From: Actinomycetota bacterium
Lineage (GTDB): Bacteria > Actinomycetota > Actinomycetes > S36-B12 > UBA5976
Assembly (NCBI GenBank): GCA_005789325.1
Contig: SXYE01000028.1
Span: forward strand, 1-15,724
Reading direction: 5' to 3'
Length of the DNA: 15,724 nt
Shown here in pieces: positions 8,010 through 14,189 of this stretch. The notes beneath the pieces are model-generated. The model searched no databases and had not been told where the DNA came from. It saw nothing but the letters and a program-made list of their open reading frames with translations. Within the stretch, counting starts at the first letter, position 1. Each line of letters opens with the position of its first letter. Position numbers and translations under genes: made by a program.

Positions 8010-9181
8010 TTCTTAACCGCTGGCTTTCCTGCCCGTTTAGCTCTTTCCACAATCGCAGGAAGTACTTGCATAACCGCATCAACATCATCAGGTGTTGAAG
8101 TTGAACCAAATGAAAATCTCAAAGATGCTCTAGCTGTTACTTCATCTCGTCCCATTGCTAATAAAACATGTGATGGTTGAGGAATTCCTGCTGAACAAGC
8201 AGAACCTGTTGAGCATTCGATTCCTTGTGCATCCAACAACATTAATAATGCATCTCCCTCACATCCTTTAAATGAGAAGTGAGCATTTCCAGGTAAACGG
8301 TTTTCAGGATCACCATTAAACACAACATCTGGAACTTGTTCTTGAACTCTTTTAATTAAATCATTTCGAAGTGATGTCATGCGATTTGCGCGTGAAGTTC
8401 TTTGTACAACTGCAGTGCTAACTGCTGCTGCAAAACCTGCAATAGAAGGTGCAGCTAATGTTCCTGATCGAACATCTCTTTCTTGGCCACCTCCATGAAG
8501 TAACGGTGTTAATTCAATATCTCTTTTAACAACTAAGGCACCAATACCTTGGGGGCCACCAACTTTATGACCAGAAACAGTCATCGCATCTAAACCTGAA
8601 TTTTGGAAATGAACTTCTAGACAACCCACAGCTTGAACAGCATCAGAATGAAAATGAGTTTTAAATTCATGTGCAATCTTTACTAACTCTTCAATCGGTT
8701 GAACTGTACCAACTTCATTGTTAGCCCACATCACAGTTACTAGTGCTACATCATGGGGATTTTTTTCAAATGCTTTTCTTAAGGTTTCTGGAAGAACTCG
8801 ACCTTGAGTATCAACTGGCAAGATTTCAACAATAGCGCCTTCATGTTCACCTAACCATAAAACAGGATCTAGAACTGCGTGATGTTCAACAGCAGAAACT
8901 AAAATTCTATTTTTCTTTTTATCTTTTGCTTGCGCTGACCAGAAGAGTCCTTTGACCGCTAAGTTATTAGCCTCTGTTCCACCGCCTGTGAAAATGATTT
9001 CAATTGGTCTTGCCCCTAAAGCAGCAGCAATTAATTCTCTACTTTCTTCAACTACTTTGCGTGCCCTTCTACCTGAAGCGTGCAAAGAGGAAGGATTACC
9101 AACTTGGGCTAATTCAGCATTCATTGCAGCAATAGATTCCACCAACATGGGTGTAGTTGCTGCGTGGTCTAAATAAGTCAT
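8006..9181 (-). CDS. Cysteine desulfurase (IscS/NifS class, PLP-dependent)
   Basis: Class-V aminotransferase-fold enzyme that takes sulfur from L-cysteine as an enzyme persulfide and releases alanine. The 391-residue protein starts with the typical MTYLDHAATTP. It has the GGGTEANN cofactor-binding block at 66-73, active-site histidines at 100-101 (VEHHAVL), HSDAVQ at 178-183 and the PLP lysine Lys206 in SGHKVGGP. The catalytic Cys329 lies in STGSACSAG, the IscS/NifS-type loop rather than the SufS type. Being overlapped by mnmA, its likely main job is to supply sulfur for tRNA 2-thiolation, with Fe-S cluster assembly also possible; no IscU or other scaffold gene is visible here. It follows the thioredoxin-TPR gene by 19 bp, without a clear Shine-Dalgarno. 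The family call is firm, but the exact symbol (iscS, nifS) is left open. Confidence 0.95.
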   Translation of the reverse strand: MTYLDHAATTPMLVESIAAMNAELAQVGNPSSLHASGRRARKVVEESRELIAAALGARPIEIIFTGGGTEANNLAVKGLFWSAQAKDKKKNRILVSAVEHHAVLDPVLWLGEHEGAIVEILPVDTQGRVLPETLRKAFEKNPHDVALVTVMWANNEVGTVQPIEELVKIAHEFKTHFHSDAVQAVGCLEVHFQNSGLDAMTVSGHKVGGPQGIGALVVKRDIELTPLLHGGGQERDVRSGTLAAPSIAGFAAAVSTAVVQRTSRANRMTSLRNDLIKRVQEQVPDVVFNGDPENRLPGNAHFSFKGCEGDALLMLLDAQGIECSTGSACSAGIPQPSHVLLAMGRDEVTARASLRFSFGSTSTPDDVDAVMQVLPAIVERAKRAGKPAVKK

Positions 9182-9188
9182 GGACTTA

Positions 9189-9194
9189 AGTTTA
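9189..9194 (-). promoter_or_regulatory. Possible leaderless -10 element of the cysteine desulfurase
   Basis: TAAACT on the minus strand, seven bases before the desulfurase ATG, in the 19-bp spacer after the thioredoxin-TPR stop. No Shine-Dalgarno is present in that spacer, so a separate leaderless transcript for the desulfurase-mnmA pair is plausible. Confidence 0.35.
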
Positions 9195-9200
9195 GACGAT

Positions 9201-10121
9201 TTAGAACAATGCGCTTGCTAGGTCTCTACGAGCCTTGATTACCTCAGGGTCACTATCGCCCACCACAACAAATAACTCCAAAAGCCTTGCTCTTAAATTG
9301 TCTCGATCTTCACCAGATGCAATTTTTATTGCACTTATCAAAACAGCGAAACCTGCTTGAGGATTTCCTTTCATCAGCTCTAAATCAGCTAAATCCATCT
9401 GGCTAGCAAAATCTTTACGATCACTTGCTTTTTTTAAGACTTCATTTGGATTTAGTTTTGAAGCTCTTTCCAACAAACCAACTTGGGCAAGTCCTGCAAT
9501 TGCAACTTGGTCGCCAGGATTTTGATTTAACATTTCTTTATAAGAATTACTTGCAGTATCAAAATCTCCTTTTTCAATTGCTAAAAAGGCTGCTTCTAAT
9601 CTTGGGTCTATTTTTTCTTCTTCAACTTGTTCTTCTTCAATTGGAGCATCTGCATTAATTGTGCCCTTAACACCTTGTTCGGCTGCAATTCTTAAAACTT
9701 CTTCAATTACTTGTCTAAGTTCTGCTTCTGGAATAGCACCTTGAAATAGTGGTCCAGCAGATTCACCAATTACTGCAAATACTGCAGGAATTGATTGAAC
9801 TTGAAACATCTGGGAAAGTCTTGGGTTTGCATCAACATCAATTTTTGCTAAAACAAATCTTCCTTTATATTCTGCTGCCAGTTTTTCTAGTAATGGAGAT
9901 AATTGTTTACAAGGTCCACACCACTCGGCCCACAAATCAACAATTACTGGAACTGTTTTTGAAATATCAATTACTTTTTGTTGAAAATCTTGTTCGCTAA
10001 CATCAACCACAACACCAGCTGGTGCATTAGCTAAGGCTTGGCTTGCCACACTTTGTGCTTTTTTTGATTGAGCCAACGCGCCTAAATCAATGGCGCCTCT
10101 CATAGGTATTTGACTACTCAA
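9201..10121 (-). CDS. Thioredoxin-domain protein with C-terminal TPR region (YbbN/CnoX-like)
   Basis: Predicted cytosolic redox or chaperone-type protein of 306 residues. A short N-terminal stretch (MRGAIDLGALA at 7-17), typical of actinobacterial members, precedes a thioredoxin fold at about 42-148. That fold has the intact WCGPC active site (Cys68, Cys71) and the cis-proline Pro112 in QSIPAVFAV. After a Glu-rich linker (about 160-172), helical TPR-like repeats fill about 173-306. E. coli CnoX/YbbN has this architecture and acts as a holdase handing clients to chaperones; some members, like this one, keep both cysteines and may also be oxidoreductases. The longest frame starts at TTG (10121) behind GTGAGG with a long 10-nt spacing. 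An ATG six codons in, at 10103, is the alternative start. Function is inferred from architecture only. Confidence 0.9.
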   Translation of the reverse strand: MSSQIPMRGAIDLGALAQSKKAQSVASQALANAPAGVVVDVSEQDFQQKVIDISKTVPVIVDLWAEWCGPCKQLSPLLEKLAAEYKGRFVLAKIDVDANPRLSQMFQVQSIPAVFAVIGESAGPLFQGAIPEAELRQVIEEVLRIAAEQGVKGTINADAPIEEEQVEEEKIDPRLEAAFLAIEKGDFDTASNSYKEMLNQNPGDQVAIAGLAQVGLLERASKLNPNEVLKKASDRKDFASQMDLADLELMKGNPQAGFAVLISAIKIASGEDRDNLRARLLELFVVVGDSDPEVIKARRDLASALF

Positions 10122-10131
10122 GATTATTAAG

Positions 10132-10137
10132 CCTCAC
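10132..10137 (-). promoter_or_regulatory. Possible Shine-Dalgarno supporting a TTG start
   Basis: GTGAGG on the minus strand, 10 bases before the TTG at 10121. It favours the TTG over the downstream ATG at 10103, which has no comparable sequence before it, but the spacing is longer than ideal. Confidence 0.4.
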
Positions 10138-10166
10138 TAAGTTTGTTATGACTACTCTACTAATTA

Positions 10167-10904
10167 CTAAATGTCATTCCACTTCTCCATTGGCCCATCC
10201 CATGAAGTTGGAAGTGGAACCTTATCTGGAGCGATGAGTTTAACAATTTCATTTAAGACAACTTGGACACTGTTTTCGCCAACCCATAAATGCTTGGCAC
10301 CTTCTTTGGGCAGGATTTCAATATTTGGAGCCACACTGAATCTTTGTTTTGCTTCAGCAGGTTTTAGATAATCATCAAATTCTGGAACAAGAGCAATGAC
10401 TGGAAACTTTACATTTTTCCATTTACTTAGCTCTTCCTGTGAAGTGAACCTCAATGGTGGTGACAGTAAAATTACTCCACTTAAATCTTGATCAAATCCA
10501 TGACGAAGAGTCACATCAGTACCAAAAGACCAACCAACAACAAATGGTTTAGCTAAGTTGTTGTCTTTCACATATTTTATGGCAGCAAGTAAATCTTTAC
10601 CTTCATTATTAGATGAATCAAATGAGCCAGTACTAGTTCCAAGTTTGCTACATGTTCCTCGAGTGTTAAATCTCAAAACATTAATACCTGCTAAAGCAGG
10701 CAATCTCCAAGACATTTTTCTATACAAATGACTATCTGTATTTCCACCATGTGTTGGCAGTGGATGCACAGTTATTAAAGTGGCAACTGCCTTTTCATCA
10801 ATTGGTGATGCAATTTCTCCAACTAAGTTTTCCCCATCCGAGGTAACTAAATTTATTGCTTTTCTATGAGCAGGCAAAACACTATTGGCAACAATTTCAG
10901 TCAT
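10167..10904 (-). CDS. Alpha/beta hydrolase family protein
   Basis: Predicted serine hydrolase of 245 residues with no signal peptide, so probably cytosolic; the substrate is unknown. Features of the fold in order are an oxyanion-side block TVHPLPTHGG at about 45-54, RFNTRG near 78-83, the nucleophile elbow GWSFG with Ser126, an acidic residue at Asp177/Asp178 (PEFDDYL) and a catalytic His205 in GAKHLWVG. The FNTRG and GWSFG pattern recalls small hydrolases of the COG2945 type, but I cannot assign it further. The ATG overlaps the end of the preceding small gene by 8 bp, with AAGAGA as a modest ribosome site. The 45-bp gap to the thioredoxin-TPR gene is the largest in this minus-strand run. 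Confidence 0.85.
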   Translation of the reverse strand: MTEIVANSVLPAHRKAINLVTSDGENLVGEIASPIDEKAVATLITVHPLPTHGGNTDSHLYRKMSWRLPALAGINVLRFNTRGTCSKLGTSTGSFDSSNNEGKDLLAAIKYVKDNNLAKPFVVGWSFGTDVTLRHGFDQDLSGVILLSPPLRFTSQEELSKWKNVKFPVIALVPEFDDYLKPAEAKQRFSVAPNIEILPKEGAKHLWVGENSVQVVLNEIVKLIAPDKVPLPTSWDGPMEKWNDI

Positions 10905-11196
10905 CTAAATCTCTTTTATGTTTCTTTCTGTCACTATTCCAACAGGGCGTATGCCAGTGTCGTCTTTCTTCTAATTCCCCAATTACATATGCAACAGTGT
11001 GAGGAGTGGCAGGTTTTATTTCCTGATCACATCCAGGACATCGATAAGCTTTGGTGGCAGCAGAACCAGTTACTCTTCGGACAACCCAGTCTCCATCAGA
11101 CCAATTTTCACTTCTTTGAATTCCTAAAAGACGATCAACATTAAATTCTTGACTTTCATCTTTTTTTGAATTTTTTGGTTTATTTCTTCTAGGCAT
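10897..11196 (-). CDS. Small zinc-ribbon-like protein conserved beside nucS in actinobacteria
   Basis: Protein of 99 residues with a basic N-terminus (MPRRNKPKNSKK), a WSDGDWVVRRV block at 32-42 and a metal-binding-type core: Cys53 and Cys56 (RCPGCDQEI), His66, then His80, His82 and Cys85 (RRHWHTPCW). The spaced CxxC and HxHxxC sets suggest a structural zinc site, and the composition would suit nucleic-acid contact; both points are inference. I recall similar proteins next to nucS in other actinobacteria, often labelled ATP/GTP-binding, but no nucleotide-binding motif is visible here. It follows nucS by 9 bp and overlaps the hydrolase by 8 bp. No Shine-Dalgarno is seen; TANNNT lies 6 nt upstream of the ATG. 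Confidence 0.85.
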   Translation of the reverse strand: MPRRNKPKNSKKDESQEFNVDRLLGIQRSENWSDGDWVVRRVTGSAATKAYRCPGCDQEIKPATPHTVAYVIGELEERRHWHTPCWNSDRKKHKRDLDD

Positions 11197-11202
11197 TTTT
11201 AT

Positions 11203-11208
11203 ATTCTA
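11203..11208 (-). promoter_or_regulatory. Possible leaderless -10 element overlapping the nucS stop codon
   Basis: TAGAAT on the minus strand, six bases before the ATG of the 99-residue protein. Its first three bases are the nucS stop codon TAG. The 9-bp spacer has no room for a normal ribosome site. Confidence 0.35.
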
Positions 11209-11877
11209 GAACAATCTTTCATCTTTGCGATCTAAACCACGAAGTGCGTCATAATCAACCACAACGCAGCGAATTCCTCTGTCTTCGGCCAGAGTTTTTG
11301 CTTGAGGTTTTATTTCTTGGGCTGCAAAAACTCCACTCACGGGTGCAATTAATGCATCTCTATTGAGCAGTTCTAAATATCTAGTTAATTGCTCAACACC
11401 ATCAATATCGCCTCGTCTTTTAATTTCCACAGCAACATTTTTTCCCGATTCGTCTTTACAAAGTAAATCAACTGGTCCAATTGGTGTTGGGTATTCCCTT
11501 CTTACTAATTGCCAGTCTTTACCAAAAGTTTCAACGTGTAGGGCAAGTAATTCTTGTAAGTGTGCTTCAACCCCATCTTTTACTAAACCAGGATCAATTC
11601 CTAAATCATGAGTTGAATTATGAATCACCTTACTTACCGTGATCACTAATCTTTCACCAGATTTATTCTCTACAGTAATAATTTTTTTATCTGTGTCATT
11701 TGACTCTGTTGTAAAACATGGGGGACTCATCCAATTAAGTGGTTTATAAGCTCGATCATCGGCATGGATCGAAACCGAGCCATCGGCCTTAAAAAGAATT
11801 AGTCGGGTGGCTTCGGGTAGATGGGCAGTGAGTCTTCCCACGTAATCCACTGTGCAGGTTGCAACCAATAAACGCAT
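11206..11877 (-). CDS. nucS: Mismatch-specific endonuclease NucS/EndoMS
   Basis: NucS is the non-canonical mismatch-repair nuclease of actinobacteria and archaea, cutting both strands at certain mismatches; it substitutes for MutS-MutL in these lineages. The 223 residues comprise an N-terminal DNA-binding/dimerisation domain (about 1-105) and a C-terminal RecB-like nuclease. The nuclease shows acidic Asp137 in GPVDLLC, Glu151 and Lys153 in VAVEIKRRG, and the conserved VEQLTRYLE helix with Gln163. The C-terminus ends in DERLF, which resembles the terminal sliding-clamp-binding motif reported for actinobacterial NucS; that role here is inference. The ATG at 11877 gives the expected MRLLVATCTVDY. 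It heads the long minus-strand run and diverges from the small membrane protein across 36 bp, with no obvious Shine-Dalgarno or -10. Confidence 0.96.
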   Translation of the reverse strand: MRLLVATCTVDYVGRLTAHLPEATRLILFKADGSVSIHADDRAYKPLNWMSPPCFTTESNDTDKKIITVENKSGERLVITVSKVIHNSTHDLGIDPGLVKDGVEAHLQELLALHVETFGKDWQLVRREYPTPIGPVDLLCKDESGKNVAVEIKRRGDIDGVEQLTRYLELLNRDALIAPVSGVFAAQEIKPQAKTLAEDRGIRCVVVDYDALRGLDRKDERLF

Positions 11878-11913
11878 AACTTGATGATGCCTGATGACTA
11901 AGTATGCGCAACA

Positions 11914-12252
11914 ATGGCTGTCATGATGACATGGGGCAGCACCACCTATGTAACTCTTCCTTTGCTGGTGGGCTTTGGTTTGTTAGTTCTGGTTATGTTT
12001 TTGCGTTGGGCCTATAGCCCTAAAAAAACTTCCTTAATTGAAAGACCTACTAAAGCAAGCTTTAAAGATGATTATGGCGTTTTAGTTCCCATTGGAAATC
12101 CGGCAAATTACATTGAGGGTGAAAAACTTAGACAAGAATTAATTGCAAACAACATAAAAGCAACTTTAGCTTTTACTTTGGAAGGACCTCAGTTAATGGT
12201 TTGGCCAAAAGACGAAACAAAAGCAAGAAGTTTAATACGCGGTCGCGTATAA
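11914..12252 (+). CDS. Small single-pass membrane protein of unknown function
   Basis: Protein of 112 residues. One hydrophobic segment at about residues 13-32 (YVTLPLLVGFGLLVLVMFL) is followed by a basic stop-transfer region and a soluble domain of about 70 residues. That domain has YGVLVPIGNPANY, then an alternation of helix and strand ending in PQLMVWPKDETKARSLIRGRV. The soluble part recalls small domains of the DUF2007 kind, in which a helix of the form EGEKLRQELIANNI precedes a strand, but I would not assign the family. With an N-out orientation the domain would be cytosolic. Starts at 11914, 11923 and 11926 are all possible and no Shine-Dalgarno separates them. The gene stands alone, divergent from nucS and convergent with the adenosyltransferase gene at a distance of one base. 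Confidence 0.75.
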   Translation: MAVMMTWGSTTYVTLPLLVGFGLLVLVMFLRWAYSPKKTSLIERPTKASFKDDYGVLVPIGNPANYIEGEKLRQELIANNIKATLAFTLEGPQLMVWPKDETKARSLIRGRV

Positions 12253-12253
12253 A

Positions 12254-12826
12254 TTATCTATTTGCTCCAGGAACCCATAACACATCGCCTTGTTCACGAT
12301 TGCTGTATCTAGCTAACACGAATAACAAATCAGAAAGTCTATTTAAGTACCTTGCTGGAGTTTCTGTCATAACAATTTTGTGAGCAGTAAAGGCTGTCCA
12401 AGTTGATCGCTCAGCACGTCTTACAACTGTTCTTGCCACATGCAAAAGTGCTGCTCCTGGTGTGCCTCCTGGCAAAATAAATGAACTTAAAGGTTGTAAA
12501 AATGAGTTGTAATGATCAATTGCTTTTTCTAATTCATCAACATAACCAGGTAAAACTCTTAACTGAGGTGCATCATTTTTCTTTCCCACAGGTGTTGCTA
12601 AATCTGCACCAACGTCAAACAAATCGTTTTGAACTCTTGTTAACAAATCTCTAACATCCTGATCTAGATTTCCCATCGCAATAGCTACTCCAATGGATGA
12701 ATTAGCTTCATCAACATCGGCAAAAGCTTCAAGTCTTAAATCAGTTTTTAAAGCCCGGGACATATCTCCCAAAGCAGTAGTTCCATCGTCACCGGTTCTG
12801 GTGTAGATGCGAGTGAGATTTACCAT
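12254..12826 (-). CDS. PduO-type ATP:cob(I)alamin adenosyltransferase
   Basis: Transfers the adenosyl group of ATP to cob(I)alamin, giving coenzyme B12, in the cytosol. The 190-residue protein has the family ATP-binding N-terminus (TRTGDDGTTALGDMSR at about 9-24), the DEANSSIG block at 39-46, the loop FILPGGTPGAALLHVAR at about 115-131 and the helix RRAER, then the C-terminal NRLSDLLFVLARY. These match the PduO/MMAB fold, not the unrelated CobA/BtuR type. No other cobalamin genes are in the window, so the organism may salvage corrinoids; that is inference. The ATG at 12826 has no Shine-Dalgarno, but TAGGCT lies 6 nt upstream. It is divergent from murA across 59 bp. Confidence 0.95.
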   Translation of the reverse strand: MVNLTRIYTRTGDDGTTALGDMSRALKTDLRLEAFADVDEANSSIGVAIAMGNLDQDVRDLLTRVQNDLFDVGADLATPVGKKNDAPQLRVLPGYVDELEKAIDHYNSFLQPLSSFILPGGTPGAALLHVARTVVRRAERSTWTAFTAHKIVMTETPARYLNRLSDLLFVLARYSNREQGDVLWVPGANR

Positions 12827-12832
12827 GAGTAG

Positions 12833-12838
12833 AGCCTA
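12833..12838 (-). promoter_or_regulatory. Possible leaderless -10 element of the adenosyltransferase gene
   Basis: TAGGCT on the minus strand, six bases before the ATG at 12826. It directly abuts the palindrome at 12839-12860. There is no preceding co-directional gene, so a promoter must lie in this 59-bp spacer or within murA. Confidence 0.45.
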
Positions 12839-12860
12839 TGTGTGAATTGGTCTTTACACA
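12839..12860. repeat. Imperfect inverted repeat (8-6-8) in the divergent promoter region
   Basis: TGTGTGAA at 12839-12846 and TTTACACA at 12853-12860 pair at 7 of 8 positions around a 6-bp centre. It is centred in the spacer between the adenosyltransferase gene and murA, covering the area where the -35 of either promoter would fall. It looks like a possible operator for a dimeric regulator; the regulator is not identifiable from the sequence. Confidence 0.5.
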
Positions 12861-12871
12861 CTTTGGTTGGG

Positions 12872-12877
12872 TACTCT
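12872..12877 (+). promoter_or_regulatory. Probable leaderless -10 element of murA
   Basis: TACTCT lies eight bases before the murA ATG and fits the TANNNT consensus. The spacer reads GGTGAGTC, and no purine-rich ribosome site at normal spacing is present. A TTTACA at 12853-12858 could serve as a weak -35 but is only 13 bp upstream, closer than usual. Confidence 0.45.
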
Positions 12878-12885
12878 GGTGAGTC

Positions 12886-14148
12886 ATGGAAGCATTTCGA
12901 GTTGAACGATCAGGTCCCTTAAAGGGAGAAGTGCGTGTTCCCGGTGCAAAAAATAGCGTTCTAAAACTTATGGCTGCCTCGATCATGGCAGAAGGATTAA
13001 CAACTTTAACAAACGTCCCAGAAATATTAGATGTTGAAATTATGGCTGAGTTACTTCGAAGACTAGGTTGCAAAGTTGAACATGATGTTTCAACATCAAC
13101 TGTAACAATTGATGTGCCAGCAAAAATTGGCCACAAAGCAGATTATGACTTGGTAAGAAAAATGCGTGCCTCCATTTCAGTTCTTGGACCACTCGTTGCA
13201 AGATGTGGAGAAGCAGATATTGCACTTCCGGGAGGAGATGCAATTGGATCTCGTGGACTAGATATTCACATGCAAGGTTTAGAAAAACTGGGTTGTCATG
13301 TTCATAGTGAACACGGTTATTTAATTGTTAGAGCTGAAAATGGATTAAGTGGTGCAAATATTGCTCTAGATTTTCCAAGTGTTGGTGCAACAGAAAATGT
13401 TGTGATGGCAGCAGTTTTAGCAAAAGGAAATTCAAATATCGATAACGTTGCTCGTGAACCTGAAATAGTTGATTTATGCAACATGTTGGTAAAAATGGGT
13501 GCAAAGATTAATGGAATTGGTTCAAGTGTTTTAGAAATCACAGGAGTAGAAAAACTTCATCCCACAACTCATCATGTTGTTCCTGATCGAATTGTTGCCG
13601 GAACTTGGGCAATTGCAGCAATCATGACGCAAGGCGACATCACAATCCACGGTGTTAAACCAAGTGATATGGATTTAGTGTTAGAAAAATTGCGCGACAC
13701 TGGAGCAGAAATCAAATCAGTTGAAGATCGACTAAACGTTTCCATGCACACAAGACCAAAAGCAGTAGATATTGTCACACTTCCCTATCCGGGTTTTCCA
13801 ACTGATTTGCAACCTCAAATGATCGCGCTTAATTCCATAGCTTCAGGATCTTCCATGGTTACCGAAAATCTCTTTGAAGCAAGATTTAGATTTGTTAACG
13901 AATTGGCAAGATTAGGTGCTGATGTAAAAATTAATGGTCATCATTGTTTAGTCAGAGGCAAAGAACACTTATCAGGAGCACCTGTTGAAGGAACTGATGT
14001 TCGAGCTGGCGCGTCTTTAGTTTTAGCAGGATTAGTAGCAGATGATGTTACATACGTGACTGAAGTTCACCACGTTGATCGTGGCTATTCAAACTTTGTA
14101 GGAAATCTAACAGGACTTGGCGCAAACGTTACACGCGTAGAAATGTAA
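12886..14148 (+). CDS. murA: UDP-N-acetylglucosamine 1-carboxyvinyltransferase MurA, Cys-to-Asp variant
   Basis: MurA transfers enolpyruvate from phosphoenolpyruvate to UDP-GlcNAc, the first committed step of peptidoglycan synthesis, in the cytosol. The 420-residue protein is full length. Lys22-Asn23 in PGAKNSVLKLMAA, LGPLVARCGEADIALPGGD at 100-118, and Asp307 in YPGFPTDLQPQ all match the EPT-synthase fold. The catalytic-loop cysteine (Cys115 in E. coli) is replaced by Asp118 in GGDAIGSRGLDIHM, as in Mycobacterium tuberculosis; that change is known to keep activity and give intrinsic fosfomycin resistance. The usual Pro in SRPxD is also Gly124. It is a single-gene unit, with its own promoter upstream and a hairpin downstream. 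The start at 12886 gives the canonical MEAFRVERSGPLKGEV. Confidence 0.97.
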   Translation: MEAFRVERSGPLKGEVRVPGAKNSVLKLMAASIMAEGLTTLTNVPEILDVEIMAELLRRLGCKVEHDVSTSTVTIDVPAKIGHKADYDLVRKMRASISVLGPLVARCGEADIALPGGDAIGSRGLDIHMQGLEKLGCHVHSEHGYLIVRAENGLSGANIALDFPSVGATENVVMAAVLAKGNSNIDNVAREPEIVDLCNMLVKMGAKINGIGSSVLEITGVEKLHPTTHHVVPDRIVAGTWAIAAIMTQGDITIHGVKPSDMDLVLEKLRDTGAEIKSVEDRLNVSMHTRPKAVDIVTLPYPGFPTDLQPQMIALNSIASGSSMVTENLFEARFRFVNELARLGADVKINGHHCLVRGKEHLSGAPVEGTDVRAGASLVLAGLVADDVTYVTEVHHVDRGYSNFVGNLTGLGANVTRVEM

Positions 14149-14179
14149 ATAGGTGCCAACTGTTTAGTTGGCACCTATT
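14148..14179. terminator. Hairpin between convergent murA and the DUF4389 gene
   Basis: A perfect 14-bp stem (14148-14161 with 14166-14179, AATAGGTGCCAACT and its complement) closes a 4-base loop, GTTT. It begins at the last base of the murA stop. Neither side has a strong T-run (AATTAGTTCTTTATTT follows on the plus strand), but its place between two convergent stops suggests a two-way terminator. Confidence 0.8.
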
Positions 14180-14189
14180 AATTAGTTCT

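Noticed and set aside
7838..8098. Plus-strand open frame of 86 codons
   Set aside because: It is antisense to the mnmA start and the end of the cysteine desulfurase; the Leu/His-rich product has no recognisable domain.
12839..12860. The murA spacer palindrome as a classical Crp/GlxR site
   Set aside because: The half-sites are not TGTGA-N6-TCACA; the spacing and the right half differ, so I report it only as an unassigned inverted repeat.
12789..13136. Minus-strand open frame of 115 codons across the murA start
   Set aside because: It overlaps the N-terminal part of murA in antisense, runs through the promoter spacer and into the adenosyltransferase 5' end, and has no family match.
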